Shown: positions 1 to 10,525 of the stretch, one piece after another
How the letters are laid out: every line of letters begins with the position of its first letter
How positions within the stretch are numbered: position 1 is the stretch's first letter
Assembly: GCA_963846005.1 (NCBI GenBank)
Contig: CAWJUH010000001.1
Coordinates: 682,001 to 746,000 of the forward strand
Source: CAVSUR01 sp963846005
GTDB lineage: Bacteria; Actinomycetota; Actinomycetes; Streptosporangiales; Streptosporangiaceae
Reading direction: 5' to 3'
Length of the DNA stretch: 64,000 nt
Notes under the pieces: model-generated
Told to the model about the DNA's origin: nothing
Database searches by the model: none
Seen by the model: the letters and a program-made list of their open reading frames with translations, nothing else
Position numbers and translations under genes: made by a program

Positions 1-107
1 GCCACACCACCGCGCCCGCCGCGCGCACCGGCGGCGCCGTCGCGGCAGCGGCCGGGTCCGGGTCCGCCCCGGCCGGGGCCTTGCATGCGGTCATGCCGGG
101 GCCAGGC

Positions 108-2504
108 TCAGGCATCGGCGCCCCGGCCGTGCCGGGCCCGCACCAGCAGATCCTGGATGTCGTCCAGCGGTGCGCCGGATTCGTCCAGGTTGTGCCGGAC
201 CCAGGTGCCGTCGCCGCCCAGCCACCAGGACGCGGTGGCCGGGTTCATGGCCAGGTCGATCAGGCCGCGCAACTCGGCCCGGTGCGCCGGGTTGGTGACC
301 CGGATCAGCACCTCGACCCGGCGGTCCAGGTTGCGGTGCATCAGGTCGGCACTGCCCATCCACACCTCGCCCGGGCCGTCCGGCTCGCCGATGCCGAACG
401 CGTAGATCCGGGAGTGCTCAAGGAACCGCCCGACCACGCTGCGGACCCTGATCGTCTCGGACATGCCGGGCACGCCCGGGCGCAGCGCGCAGATGCCGCG
501 GATCCACAAGTCCACCGGCACGCCCGCCTGCGACGCGCGGTACAGCGCATCAATGGTCAGCTCGTCGATGAGCGCATTGCATTTCATCTGGATCCGGGCC
601 GGCTGCCCGGCCCTGGCCCGCTTGACCTGCTCCTCGACCTGGCGGATCAGCCCCGACCTGATGCCCTCCGGGGCGACCAGCAGCCGGCCGTAGTCGCTCT
701 TGCGGCTGTATCCGGTCAGGTGGTTGAACAGGTCGGTGACGTCCTCGCCGACGGTCTGGTCGGAGGTGAGCAGGCCGAAGTCCTCATACAGCCGGGCCGT
801 CTTCGGGTGGTAGTTGCCGGTGCCGATGTGGCAGAACCGGCGCAGCGACCCGTCGGTCTCCTGCCGCACCACCAGCGCCATCTTGCAGTGCGTCTTCAGG
901 CCGACGAAGCCGTACACCACATGGCAGCCGGCTTCCTCCAGCTTGCGCGACCAGTCGATGTTGGCCTGCTCGTCGCCGCGGGCCTTGATTTCCACCACCA
1001 CCACGACCTGCTTGCCGGCCTCGGCCGCCGTGATCAGCGCGTCCACGATCTCCGAGTCGCCGCTGGTGCGGTACAAGGTGTGCTTGATGGCCAGCACCCG
1101 CGGGTCCTCGGCGGCCGAGACGACGAGCCGCTGGGTGCTGGCGGTGAACGAGTCGTAGGGGTGGTGCACCAGCACGTCCCGGTCGGACAGCGTGGCGAAC
1201 ACGCTCTGGTCGGCCGGCAGCGCCGACTCCGACGGCACGAATGCCGGGTACTTCAGCCGCCGGATGTCCAGGTCGGCGATCGTCGACAGGCCGGACAGGT
1301 CCAGCGGCCCGGCCACCCGGTACACCGCCCGCGGGTGCACGTCCAGTTCGCGCACCAGCTTGTCCAGCACGTCAGCCGAGATCGATTCCTCGACCTCCAG
1401 CCGGACCGCGGGCTCGAACCGGCGGCGCATCAGCTCGCGCTCCAGCGACTGCAGCAGGTTCTCGGTGACGTCCTCGTCGATTTCCAGGTCCCGGATCCTG
1501 GTGACCCGGAACGCGTAGTGCTCGAGTACGTCCAGGCCGACGAACAGCTGGTCCAGGTGGGCCGCGATCACGTCTTCCAGCGGCACGAACCGGCCCGGGC
1601 CGACGGACAGGAACCGGGGCAGCAGCGGAGGCACCTTGACCCGGGCGAAAATCGTCGCGCCGGTGGCCGGGTCGGCGATGGTGACGGCCAGGCTGAGCGA
1701 CAGGCCCGAGATGAACGGGAACGGGTGCGCGGGGTCGACCGCCAGCGGAGTGAGCACCGGGTAGATCCGGTCCCGGAACAGGGACCGCATGTCGGACTGC
1801 TCGGAGCCGGTGAGCTCCTTCCACCGCAGCAGCTCGATCCCGGCCTCGGCCAGCGCGGGCACGATCGAGTCGCTGAAGCACTTGGCGTGCCGCACCGACA
1901 GCTCGCGCGCCACCTCCAGCGTGTTCTCCAGCACCTCGCGCGACGACCGGCCGAGCACGCTCTCCACCGGCAGCCCGGCGGCCATCCGGCGGATCCGGCC
2001 GGCCACCCGGACCATGAAGAACTCGTCCAGCCCGCTGGCGAAGATCGAGGCGAACCGGACCCGCTCCAGCAGCGGCACCCGGTCGTCCTCGGCCAGCTCC
2101 AGCACCCGCTCGCTGAACCGCAGCGAGCTCTCCTCCCGGTCCAGGTAGCGGTCGGCCGGCAGCCCCGGCGGCTCCGCCCGGCCGTTGGCCTGCGCCCGGC
2201 TCCGGCCACCGCCGCCGGCCCGGTCGGCCGGGGCCAGCCGCCGGGCGGCGGCCTTGCGGTGCATATCGGCCTCCCGGCCCGGGCTGGCCGCCTGCCCGGC
2301 GGCGGATTCCGCGCCCGCCGCGGCGCTGCCCCCGGCCACGCGCCGGTCCTGCTCGTTCGCCCGCAGCTCCCGCGCGGCGGCGCGGGCCCGGGCCCGCTCG
2401 GCGGCCCGCTGGTGCGCCGCGCGCCGCTTGGCGAGTTCATGCTCGGCCTCGCTGGCGCGAGGGCGGGTAGCCTGGCCGTCCGCCGTCTGTTCCTGCCTGG
2501 GCAT
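108..2504 (-). CDS. ppk1: polyphosphate kinase 1
   Basis: This encodes PPK1 of about 798 residues, which reversibly makes polyphosphate from ATP. The first ~95 residues are a charged Ala/Arg-rich extension. The PPK N-domain follows (from RYLDREESSLRFSERVLELA), and then the catalytic phospholipase-D-like domains. Both family histidines are visible: the phosphorylated one in GLKTHCKMAL (about residue 538) and the second in CHIGTGNYHPKTA. The start is the ATG at 2504, because GGAAGGAAG lies about 8 bases upstream; the frame stays open further upstream but without a comparable ribosome site. The protein is longer than the usual ~700-740 residues because of the N-terminal extension. It transcribes away from the flavin oxidoreductase at 2673. 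The family call is secure; only the exact start is uncertain. Confidence 0.95.
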   Translation of the reverse strand: MPRQEQTADGQATRPRASEAEHELAKRRAAHQRAAERARARAAARELRANEQDRRVAGGSAAAGAESAAGQAASPGREADMHRKAAARRLAPADRAGGGGRSRAQANGRAEPPGLPADRYLDREESSLRFSERVLELAEDDRVPLLERVRFASIFASGLDEFFMVRVAGRIRRMAAGLPVESVLGRSSREVLENTLEVARELSVRHAKCFSDSIVPALAEAGIELLRWKELTGSEQSDMRSLFRDRIYPVLTPLAVDPAHPFPFISGLSLSLAVTIADPATGATIFARVKVPPLLPRFLSVGPGRFVPLEDVIAAHLDQLFVGLDVLEHYAFRVTRIRDLEIDEDVTENLLQSLERELMRRRFEPAVRLEVEESISADVLDKLVRELDVHPRAVYRVAGPLDLSGLSTIADLDIRRLKYPAFVPSESALPADQSVFATLSDRDVLVHHPYDSFTASTQRLVVSAAEDPRVLAIKHTLYRTSGDSEIVDALITAAEAGKQVVVVVEIKARGDEQANIDWSRKLEEAGCHVVYGFVGLKTHCKMALVVRQETDGSLRRFCHIGTGNYHPKTARLYEDFGLLTSDQTVGEDVTDLFNHLTGYSRKSDYGRLLVAPEGIRSGLIRQVEEQVKRARAGQPARIQMKCNALIDELTIDALYRASQAGVPVDLWIRGICALRPGVPGMSETIRVRSVVGRFLEHSRIYAFGIGEPDGPGEVWMGSADLMHRNLDRRVEVLIRVTNPAHRAELRGLIDLAMNPATASWWLGGDGTWVRHNLDESGAPLDDIQDLLVRARHGRGADA

Positions 2505-2672
2505 TGCTGGCGCTTCCTTCCCGCGATTCCCCCGCCCGCCGCGGCCCGGGCGAAGGCCGCGACACAATTGTCCCCAGTGTGACCGCATTCGAAGACTGCG
2601 GATAGGCCGGGTTAACCACATGACCCGGCAAAACTCGGCTGGCGGCCGGATCACGGCGGAACGGAGTAAGCG

Positions 2673-3577
2673 ATGCGCATCGGCCTCACCCTGGCGGATC
2701 CGCCGGGGCCTGACCCGCTCGGCGCGCTGCGCGGCCAGCTGGAGCAGGCGGCCGCCGACGGGTTCGCGTCGGCGTGGATGTCGAACATCTTCGGCCTCGA
2801 CGCGCTGACCGCACTCGCGGTGGCCGGCCGCGCGGTGCCCGGCATCGAGCTCGGCACCGCGGTAGTGCCGAGCTACCCGCGCCATCCGGCCGTGCTGGCC
2901 CAGCAGGCGCTGACGGTGGCCGCGGCGGTGGGCCCGCGGCTGGCGCTCGGCATCGGGCTGTCCCACAAGATCGTGATCGACGACATGTTCGGCTACAGCT
3001 TCGGCCTGCCGGCCCGGCACATGAGCGAGTACCTGTCGATCCTGCTGCCGCTGCTGGCCGGCGAGCGGGCCGCGTTCGACGGGGAGACCATGCGCGCCGC
3101 GGTCGAGCTGTCGGTGCCGCGGGCGGGCCGGATCCCGGTGCTGCTGGCCGCGATGGGGCCGGCGATGCTGCGGCTGGCCGGCCGGCGCGCCGACGGCACG
3201 GTGCTGTGGATGACCGGCCCGGCCACGGTGCGCGAGTACATCGTGCCGGCCATCACGCAGGCGGCGCAGCAGGCGGGCCGGCCCCGCGGGTGGTGTGCAG
3301 CCTGCCGGTCTGCGTGACCGACGACCCGGCGGCGGCGCGGGAGCGGGGCAACCGGGGGTTCGCCATCTACGGCCAGCTGCCGTCCTACCGGGCGATGCTG
3401 GACCGGGAGGGCGCCGCCGGGCCCGGCGACATCGCGATCGCCGGGCGCGAGGAGGCCGTGGCCGGGCAGATCCGGCAGCTGGCCGAGGCCGGGGTGACCG
3501 ACTTCGCAGCCGTCGAATTCGGCGCCGGCGAGGAAAAGCAGCGCACCCGGGCGCTGCTGCGCACGCTCACGGCCTGA
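2673..3577 (+). CDS. LLM-class F420-dependent oxidoreductase (frameshifted)
   Basis: This is a luciferase-like (LLM) TIM-barrel oxidoreductase of about 300 residues, probably F420-dependent as is usual in actinobacteria; the substrate is unknown. The ATG at 2673 has ACGGAG seven bases upstream. The N-terminal MRIGLTLADPPGPDPLG and the LALGIGLSHKIVIDDMFGY segment are typical of the subfamily that lacks a full-length barrel insert. The frame breaks at about 3285-3297 (GGGCCGGCCCCGCGGG). The upstream frame ends at 3317, while VVCSLPVCVTDDPAAAR and the family C-terminus continue in the other frame to 3577. Restoring one C in the CCCC run joins them. Both halves are well conserved, so a sequencing indel is as likely as a real mutation. 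Confidence 0.8.
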
Positions 3578-3593
3578 TCAGACGCCGGAGCAG

Positions 3594-5447
3594 TCAGATA
3601 TCGGAGCAGAGCAGCGGCCGGAAGGCCACGGCCGGCCGCCCGTGGGCCAGGATCGTCTGGCTGCTCCCCTGGTGGATGTTCAGGTACCACCCGGCCGCCG
3701 GGATCGGGGTGCGCACCCCGGAGATCACCCGGGTCTGATGCACGACCCGGCCCTGCGCGTCCGCCTTCAGGTCCGTCAGCATGTACTGCACGCCGCCCTG
3801 GCTGGCGCAGCTGCCGGCGTGGATATGCGCGGCGTGCAGGCCCGGGCTCAGGCCGCTGGCGCCCACGGTGACGGTCAGCGTGCGGGCGGCCGGGTCGTAG
3901 GTCACGGTGGCCCGGCCGTGCGGCGCGGTGCCGCCCGGGCCGGTCCCGAGCGCGTGCAGCGGCATGCTCATGCCGGTACCGGGTGCGGGCAGCGGCGCGG
4001 TCTGCGCGACCGGGCCGCCCGCCATGGCGCCGTCGCGGCCGGCCCGGACGACCAGGCGGCTGCCCGCGGCCAGCGGGCCGGTGTCGCTGCTGGTCAGCAT
4101 GGCGCTGACCTGCCCGGCGGCGCTCGCGGTCAGGGTCGTGAACGTCACCGCCGGCCTGGACCGGCCCGGCACGGTCAGCTGGACCGCGTGCGAGGAGCCG
4201 GGCGTGAAGCCGTAGCCGGTCACGGCGGCGGTCAGCTGGCCGCCAGCGCCGCGGCCGAGGGTCACCGCGCCGGCCGGCATCGGGGCCAGGTCCAGCACGC
4301 GCCGGAAGGCCGGGGCGGCCAGGAACCCGTGCGTGCGCCCGGACCGGCTGGTGTAGAAGCCGGCCAGCTCGCCGTGGTCGTTGACGCCGTTGATCGTGGT
4401 GGTGCCCGCCCCGCCCGGGGCGTCGACCGTGCGGAAGCCCGCCGCGGCGGTCCAGGTGAATCCGTGCGCGGCCGCCGAGGCGCCGCGGCCCGTGGTGTAG
4501 GCGCCGGCCACCTCGCCCCGGCTGTTGACGCCGAACGGCTGGGTCATGGCCGCGCCCGGGTAGGCCAGCCTGGTGAGGCGCAGGCCGGCCAGCAGGAAGC
4601 CGTCGGTGGCGCCGCCCGCCACCGAGTAGAAGCCGGCCACCGCCCCGGTGTTGCTGATCGCCGTCGCGGTCAGCGTCATCTTCCGGCTCAGGTTCGGCAG
4701 CCCGGGCAGCAGCACCCGGCTGAACCGGCGGGTCGCGAGGTCGTACCGGAAGCCGCGGCTAAGGCCCTGGCCGTTGGTGTAGAAGCCGACCGCCACCCGG
4801 TGGTCGTTGACCCCGAGCAGCTGGGTGACCGGCGGCCGGGCCGGGTTGGCGGTCGGGAAGCTCACCTGGTGGTAGGCGCCGGCCTGGGCGTAGAAGCCGG
4901 AGTTGTCGTTGACCTGGTTCCTGCGGTTGTGGCGGGAGAAGAACCCGACGCTCACCCCGCGGTCGTCCAGGCCCGTCACCTGGGTCTGGGCTGCGCCGGG
5001 ATAGTTCTCGGCGGTGTACCCGGACTGGCCGTAGGGCGGCAGGACCTGGTAGCCGCGGTTGGGCTGGCCGGCGGCGCCCGAGCCGGAGTAGCCGGCGATC
5101 TTGCCCCGGTCGTTGACGCCCAGCAGCTGGTTGAACGCCGGTTCACGGTGGTCGTCCACGGTGGCAAAGCTGTACCCGGCCGCGGCCGGCACCCGCATCG
5201 CCGCGGCCGGCACCCGCATCGCCGGAGCCGGCGTCATCGTCTTCGGCATCGGCGGGCCGCCGGGCCGGTGCGGGCTGGCGCTGGCCGTGGTCACCACGAC
5301 GCCGACGGCGATCGCGACGCTGGCGGTCGCCGCGGCGGCCATCTGCAGGCCGGGGTGCCGCATAAAGCGGGCCGGGCGCGGGCGGCGCGGTACCTCCCAC
5401 GGCTTGGTCTGATCATCGGGCAGGCCGCGCGGGCCGGGTGCGGTCAT
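3594..5447 (-). CDS. secreted HAF-repeat protein with C-terminal CHRD domain
   Basis: This predicted exported or membrane-anchored protein has 617 residues. A basic N-terminus (RRPRPARFMRHPGL) precedes a hydrophobic segment at about residues 35-55 (AAAATASVAIAVGVVV) and a Pro/Ala linker. Residues ~90-380 hold six or seven copies of a ~45-residue motif of the type GVNDRGxxAGFY, characteristic of HAF-type extracellular repeats and likely a beta-propeller-like array. The last ~120 residues look like a CHRD domain (GLHAAHIHAGSCASQGG and GWYLNIHQGSS). Between them is a ~100-residue beta-rich region. The function is unknown; cell-surface adhesion or matrix binding is an inference. It ends 16 bases from the convergent flavin oxidoreductase. 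The domain combination is unusual. Confidence 0.75.
   Translation of the reverse strand: MTAPGPRGLPDDQTKPWEVPRRPRPARFMRHPGLQMAAAATASVAIAVGVVVTTASASPHRPGGPPMPKTMTPAPAMRVPAAAMRVPAAAGYSFATVDDHREPAFNQLLGVNDRGKIAGYSGSGAAGQPNRGYQVLPPYGQSGYTAENYPGAAQTQVTGLDDRGVSVGFFSRHNRRNQVNDNSGFYAQAGAYHQVSFPTANPARPPVTQLLGVNDHRVAVGFYTNGQGLSRGFRYDLATRRFSRVLLPGLPNLSRKMTLTATAISNTGAVAGFYSVAGGATDGFLLAGLRLTRLAYPGAAMTQPFGVNSRGEVAGAYTTGRGASAAAHGFTWTAAAGFRTVDAPGGAGTTTINGVNDHGELAGFYTSRSGRTHGFLAAPAFRRVLDLAPMPAGAVTLGRGAGGQLTAAVTGYGFTPGSSHAVQLTVPGRSRPAVTFTTLTASAAGQVSAMLTSSDTGPLAAGSRLVVRAGRDGAMAGGPVAQTAPLPAPGTGMSMPLHALGTGPGGTAPHGRATVTYDPAARTLTVTVGASGLSPGLHAAHIHAGSCASQGGVQYMLTDLKADAQGRVVHQTRVISGVRTPIPAAGWYLNIHQGSSQTILAHGRPAVAFRPLLCSDI
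5179..5220 (-). repeat. 21-bp in-frame tandem repeat
   Basis: Two perfect copies of a 21-base unit (5179-5199 and 5200-5220) encode a duplicated AMRVPAA segment in the linker after the membrane segment of the HAF/CHRD protein. A third, diverged copy begins at 5221. Confidence 0.9.
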
Positions 5448-5708
5448 GTGGTCCTCCCTGGGGCATCCGCTGGTCCGCGGCCAGCCTCGGCGCGGCCTCG
5501 GGGGGAACGGCCGGGGGCTCAGGGGGATCCGCCGGGGGGCCCGGCCAGCGCGCCTCTCCCGGCGGCCGTCCGGCCGTTACCTCGGCACAGGTGCGCAGGT
5601 CAGGCTGGCCTTAGCCAGTTCTTAACTCGTGATCGCGTTCGCGGCCAGGTGCCCCGGGTAGCCCACGGGTCGCCCCCGCGACCATCGCGGTACACCGACG
5701 GAGCCGCC

Positions 5709-6427
5709 ATGCAGCCGCACGCCATAGCCCTGATCGCCGCGCTCAACCCGCTCAGCTCGACGTCCCTGCTGTCCAGCCTGGGCACCCTCGGCATCTTCGC
5801 CGTCCTGTTCGCCGAGACCGGCCTGCTGATCGGGTTCTTCCTGCCCGGCGACTCGCTGCTGTTCACCGCCGGGCTGCTGTGCACCGCCGCGGCCGGGCAC
5901 CGCGCGCACCTGTCGCTGCCGCTGGTCCTGCTGGCCGCCGTGGCCGGGGCGCTGCTCGGCGCCCAGACCGGATTCGTGATCGGCCGCCGCGGCGGCCGGC
6001 CCTGCTGCAGCGCAGCCGGGGCCGGCTCCTGCACCGCGGCGCGGAGCGCGCCACGGAGCTGCTCAGCCGGTACGGCTACGGCAAGGCCATCGTGCTGGGC
6101 CGGTTCATCCCGGTCGTGCGGACCGTGCTCAACCCGCTGGCGGGCGCGCTGGAGGTGCCGGCGAGGACGTTCACGATCTGGCAGGTAGCCGGCGGCGTGG
6201 TCTGGTCGGCCGGGATCACGCTGGCCGGTTACGCGCTCGGCGGGGCGATCCCGGGCATCGACCGGTACCTGCTGCCGGCCATCGCCGTGATCGTCGCCGT
6301 GTCGCTGATCCCGCTCGCGGTGGAGCTGAACCGGGCCCGCCGCGCGGCCCGGTCCGGCGGTCACGGCGGCCCGCGCCGCGACCGCGACCGCGAGGACTCA
6401 GGCCGGCCGGGCGCCGCCGTCAGGTGA
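5709..6427 (+). CDS. DedA family membrane protein (frameshifted)
   Basis: This is a DedA/SNARE-associated family integral membrane protein of about 238 residues. Such proteins are linked to undecaprenyl-phosphate or phospholipid flipping and membrane homeostasis. The ATG at 5709 has GGAG just upstream. The first half contains the family signature FAETGLLIGFFLPGDSLLF and two hydrophobic segments. The second half contains YGYGKAIVLGRFIPVVRTVLNPLAG, the hallmark R-F-x-P motif, and a C-terminal membrane helix. The frame shifts by -1 at about 5990-6000, inside a GGCGGCCGGCCC tract. Without correction, neither half would be a functional DedA. The tail overlaps the convergent STAS gene by 8 bases. 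Confidence 0.85.
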
Positions 6428-6753
6428 TCACCACGCCCGGGCTCGCGTCCCAGCCGACGATGGCCAGCACCCGGGCCAGCCAGGACGGCAGGCCGTGCAG
6501 CACGATCTGGCGCGGCGGGCGCTGGCCCGGCATCGGCCAGGCCGAGCAGCGCCCGCAGGCCGGCCAGGTCGCAGTACTCGACCGCGCTCAGGTAGAGGTG
6601 CACACGGCCGCCGGACAGCTGGCCCAGCTCGGCCAGCAGCGCGGGCCGGGTCAGCTCGTCGATGTCCCCGGCCAGGATCAGTCCGGGCGGGCTGGCCTGG
6701 CGGGTGATGCGCAGTCCCGCGCTGTCTTGCGGGGCCGGGCCTGAACTCACCAC
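6420..6753 (-). CDS. STAS-domain (anti-anti-sigma-like) protein, frameshifted
   Basis: This is a small single STAS domain of about 110 residues, of the SpoIIAA/RsbV type. The start is one of two adjacent GTG codons (6753 or 6750) after GGGAGG. LILAGDIDELTRPALLAEL and VHLYLSAVEYCDLAGLRALL match the STAS beta-alpha core. The phosphorylated serine of the canonical D-S-x-G-L loop is absent; the loop here reads CDLAGL. The frame shifts by +1 near 6535-6545. The correct continuation, HGLPSWLARVLAIVGWDASPG, ends at a TGA at 6420-6422. In actinobacteria such proteins often act in partner-switching control of sigma factors, but no kinase or sigma gene is adjacent here. Confidence 0.75.
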
Positions 6754-6975
6754 CGGGCCTCCCGTTCAGCGATGCCTATGTCTCGCCGGGCGCTGTCAGG
6801 AGGGACCGCTCAGGGCGGGCCGGCTGCGGTGCGGTGAACAGCGCCGACGTTACAACGGCCGCGTGGGTCTGGGCGGCGCCGTGTCGATGCCTTCAGTATG
6901 CCAAATCCGGGCGAACGCGCGGGCCACTGCGGCCATCGTGAGCGGCCGGGTGACCCGGCGGGCGGTTCTGGCGGC

Positions 6976-8434
<1,459 letters not shown>

Positions 8435-8437
8435 CGC

Positions 8438-10357
8438 TCAGGCCTGCAGCCGCTGTTCGTGCGCCAGCTCCGGGGTGCGCCGGGCGACCGCCTCGGTCAC
8501 CGCCCGGGCCAGCGCCTGCGCGCTCAGGCCGAGGTCCTCCAGCAGCTCGCCGCGCTCGCCGTGCTCCAGGAACTGCTGGGCGATGCCGAAGGTCTGCACC
8601 GGGGTGTCCACGTCCTGCTCGCGCAGCAGCCGGGCCACCGCGTCGCCGAAGCCGCCGACCACGCCGTTGTCCTCGGCGGTGGCCACCAGCCGGTACCGGG
8701 CCGCGGCCTGCGCGATCGCCGGGTCCACGGGCTTGGTCCAGCGCGGGTCGATCACCGTCACCCCGATGCCGTGATCGGCCAGCCGGGCCGCGGCCTGCAC
8801 GCAGGTGGCGGCCATCGGGCCGGCCCCGATCAGCAGCACGTCCCGGCCGGCCCCGGCGGCCGGCTGGTACAGCACGTCGGCGCCGCCGAGCTGGCCGACC
8901 GCCTCGGTCTCGGCCCCCACGCTGCCCTTGGGGAAGCGCACCACGGTGGGCCCGTCGCTGACCGCGATGGCCTCGTTCAGCAGCTCGGCGATCCGGCTGG
9001 CGTCCCGCGGCGCGGCGATCTTCAGGCCGGGCACCACCTGCAGGATCGAGCCGTCCCACATGCCGTGGTGGCTGGCCCCGTCCGGGCCGGTCACCCCGGC
9101 CCGGTCCAGCACCACCGTCACCGGCAGCCGGTGCAGCGCCACGTCCGTCAGCAACTGGTCGAACGCCCGGCTGGCGAACGTCGCGTAGATGGCCACGACC
9201 GGGTGCATCCCGCCCATGGCCAGCCCGGCGGCGGAGGTCATCGCGTGCTGCTCGGCGATGCCGACGTCGAACACCCGGTCCGGGAAGGCGGCCGCCATCG
9301 GGGCCAGGCCGGTCGGGTGCAGCATCGCGGCAGTGATCCCGACTACGTCGGAGCGGCGGTGGGCGATCGCCAGCAGCTCGTCGCCGAACACCTGTGACCA
9401 GGTCCGCGGGGCCGCGGTCAGGCCCGCGCCGGTGGCCGGGACGCGGGGCGCCGGGGCGACCTGGTGCAGGCAGTCCTCGTCGTTCTCCTCGGCCAGCGGG
9501 TAGCCGAAGCCCTTGCGGGTGATCACGTGCACCAGCACCGGGCCGCCGAATTCGCCGGCCCGGCGCAGCGCGAACTCGACCGCCTGCTCGTCGTGCCCGT
9601 CCACCGGGCCGAAGTACTTCAGGCCCAGGTCCTCGAACAGCACCTGCGGCTGCAGCACGTCTTTCAGGCCCTTCTTGATGCCGTGCAGGGTCTCGAACAG
9701 CGGCGGGCCGACCAGCGGGGTGCGCGACAGCGAGGTCTTGATGTAGTCGAGCACGTGCTCGTAGCGCTGCGACACCCGGACCGCGGCCAGGTGGTCGGCC
9801 AGGCCGCCGATGGTCGGCTGGTAGGACCGGCCGTTGTCGTTGACCACGATGATCACGCGGCGGTCCTTGCCGGCGGCGATGTTGTTGAGCGCCTCCCAGG
9901 CCATCCCGCCGGTCAGCGCGCCGTCGCCGACCACGGCGACCACGGCCCGGTCCTCACCGCGCAGCTGGTAGGCCTTGGCCAGGCCGTCGGCATAGGACAG
10001 GCTCGTGGAGGCGTGCGAGTTCTCGACCATGTCGTGCTCGGACTCGGCCCGGTTCGGGTAACCGGAGATGCCGCCGCGCTGGCGCAGCCGCTCGAACTGC
10101 GCCTGGCGGCCGGTGAGCAGCTTGTGCACGTAGGACTGGTGCCCGGTGTCGAAGACGATCCGGTCGACCGGGGAGTCGAACACCCGGTGCACGGCGATGG
10201 TGAGCTCCACCACCCCGAGGTTGGGGCCGAGATGACCGCCGTTCTTCGAGACGGCGCGGATCAGGAAGTCGCGGATCTCGGCGGCCAGCTGCGGCAGCTG
10301 CTCAGCGCTGAGGTTCTTGACGTCCCGCGGACTGCTGATGCTCTCCAGCAAGCTCAC
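8438..10357 (-). CDS. dxs: 1-deoxy-D-xylulose-5-phosphate synthase
   Basis: Dxs (639 residues) condenses pyruvate and glyceraldehyde-3-phosphate, using thiamine diphosphate, in the first step of the MEP isoprenoid pathway. The start is the GTG at 10357, giving the typical SLLESISSPRDVKNLS N-terminus with GAGGAG 8 bases upstream; the frame extends to 10384 without a better site. Visible features are FDTGHQSYVHKLLTGR, the ThDP motif GDGALTGGMAWEALNN, IAEQHAMTSAAGLAMGGM in the pyrimidine-binding domain, and the C-terminal transketolase-like domain (GFGDAVARLL). Length and order match the family. It leads a two-gene unit with fprA. Confidence 0.97.
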   Translation of the reverse strand: MSLLESISSPRDVKNLSAEQLPQLAAEIRDFLIRAVSKNGGHLGPNLGVVELTIAVHRVFDSPVDRIVFDTGHQSYVHKLLTGRQAQFERLRQRGGISGYPNRAESEHDMVENSHASTSLSYADGLAKAYQLRGEDRAVVAVVGDGALTGGMAWEALNNIAAGKDRRVIIVVNDNGRSYQPTIGGLADHLAAVRVSQRYEHVLDYIKTSLSRTPLVGPPLFETLHGIKKGLKDVLQPQVLFEDLGLKYFGPVDGHDEQAVEFALRRAGEFGGPVLVHVITRKGFGYPLAEENDEDCLHQVAPAPRVPATGAGLTAAPRTWSQVFGDELLAIAHRRSDVVGITAAMLHPTGLAPMAAAFPDRVFDVGIAEQHAMTSAAGLAMGGMHPVVAIYATFASRAFDQLLTDVALHRLPVTVVLDRAGVTGPDGASHHGMWDGSILQVVPGLKIAAPRDASRIAELLNEAIAVSDGPTVVRFPKGSVGAETEAVGQLGGADVLYQPAAGAGRDVLLIGAGPMAATCVQAAARLADHGIGVTVIDPRWTKPVDPAIAQAAARYRLVATAEDNGVVGGFGDAVARLLREQDVDTPVQTFGIAQQFLEHGERGELLEDLGLSAQALARAVTEAVARRTPELAHEQRLQA

Positions 10358-10525
10358 CTGGGCACTCCTCGGTCTGATCGGCACCCGTCGGCACCCGGCC
10401 GGGCCCGGCGGCGGGCCGCGGCTGGCGTGACGCGAGCGACTGCTGCAGCTGAGTCTATTGACGGCGCCGGCCGGACTGGCCCGGCGGCCGGGTCCCGGCG
10501 CGCCGGCCCGGGCCGGATGCCCGGC

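Noticed and set aside
81..2582. Long plus-strand open frame (833 codons) opposite ppk1
   Set aside because: It is the antisense of PPK1, is Arg/Pro/Gln-biased and has no recognisable domain. Long antisense frames are expected at this GC content; the same holds for those at 7499-9397, 9464-11314, 15186-17939, 32178-34880 and 59074-62205.
10440..10480. Promoter for dxs from TAGACT on the minus strand
   Set aside because: The hexamer is a fair -10 box but no acceptable -35 box is at the right distance, and the leader would be ~95 bases; not listed as a feature.
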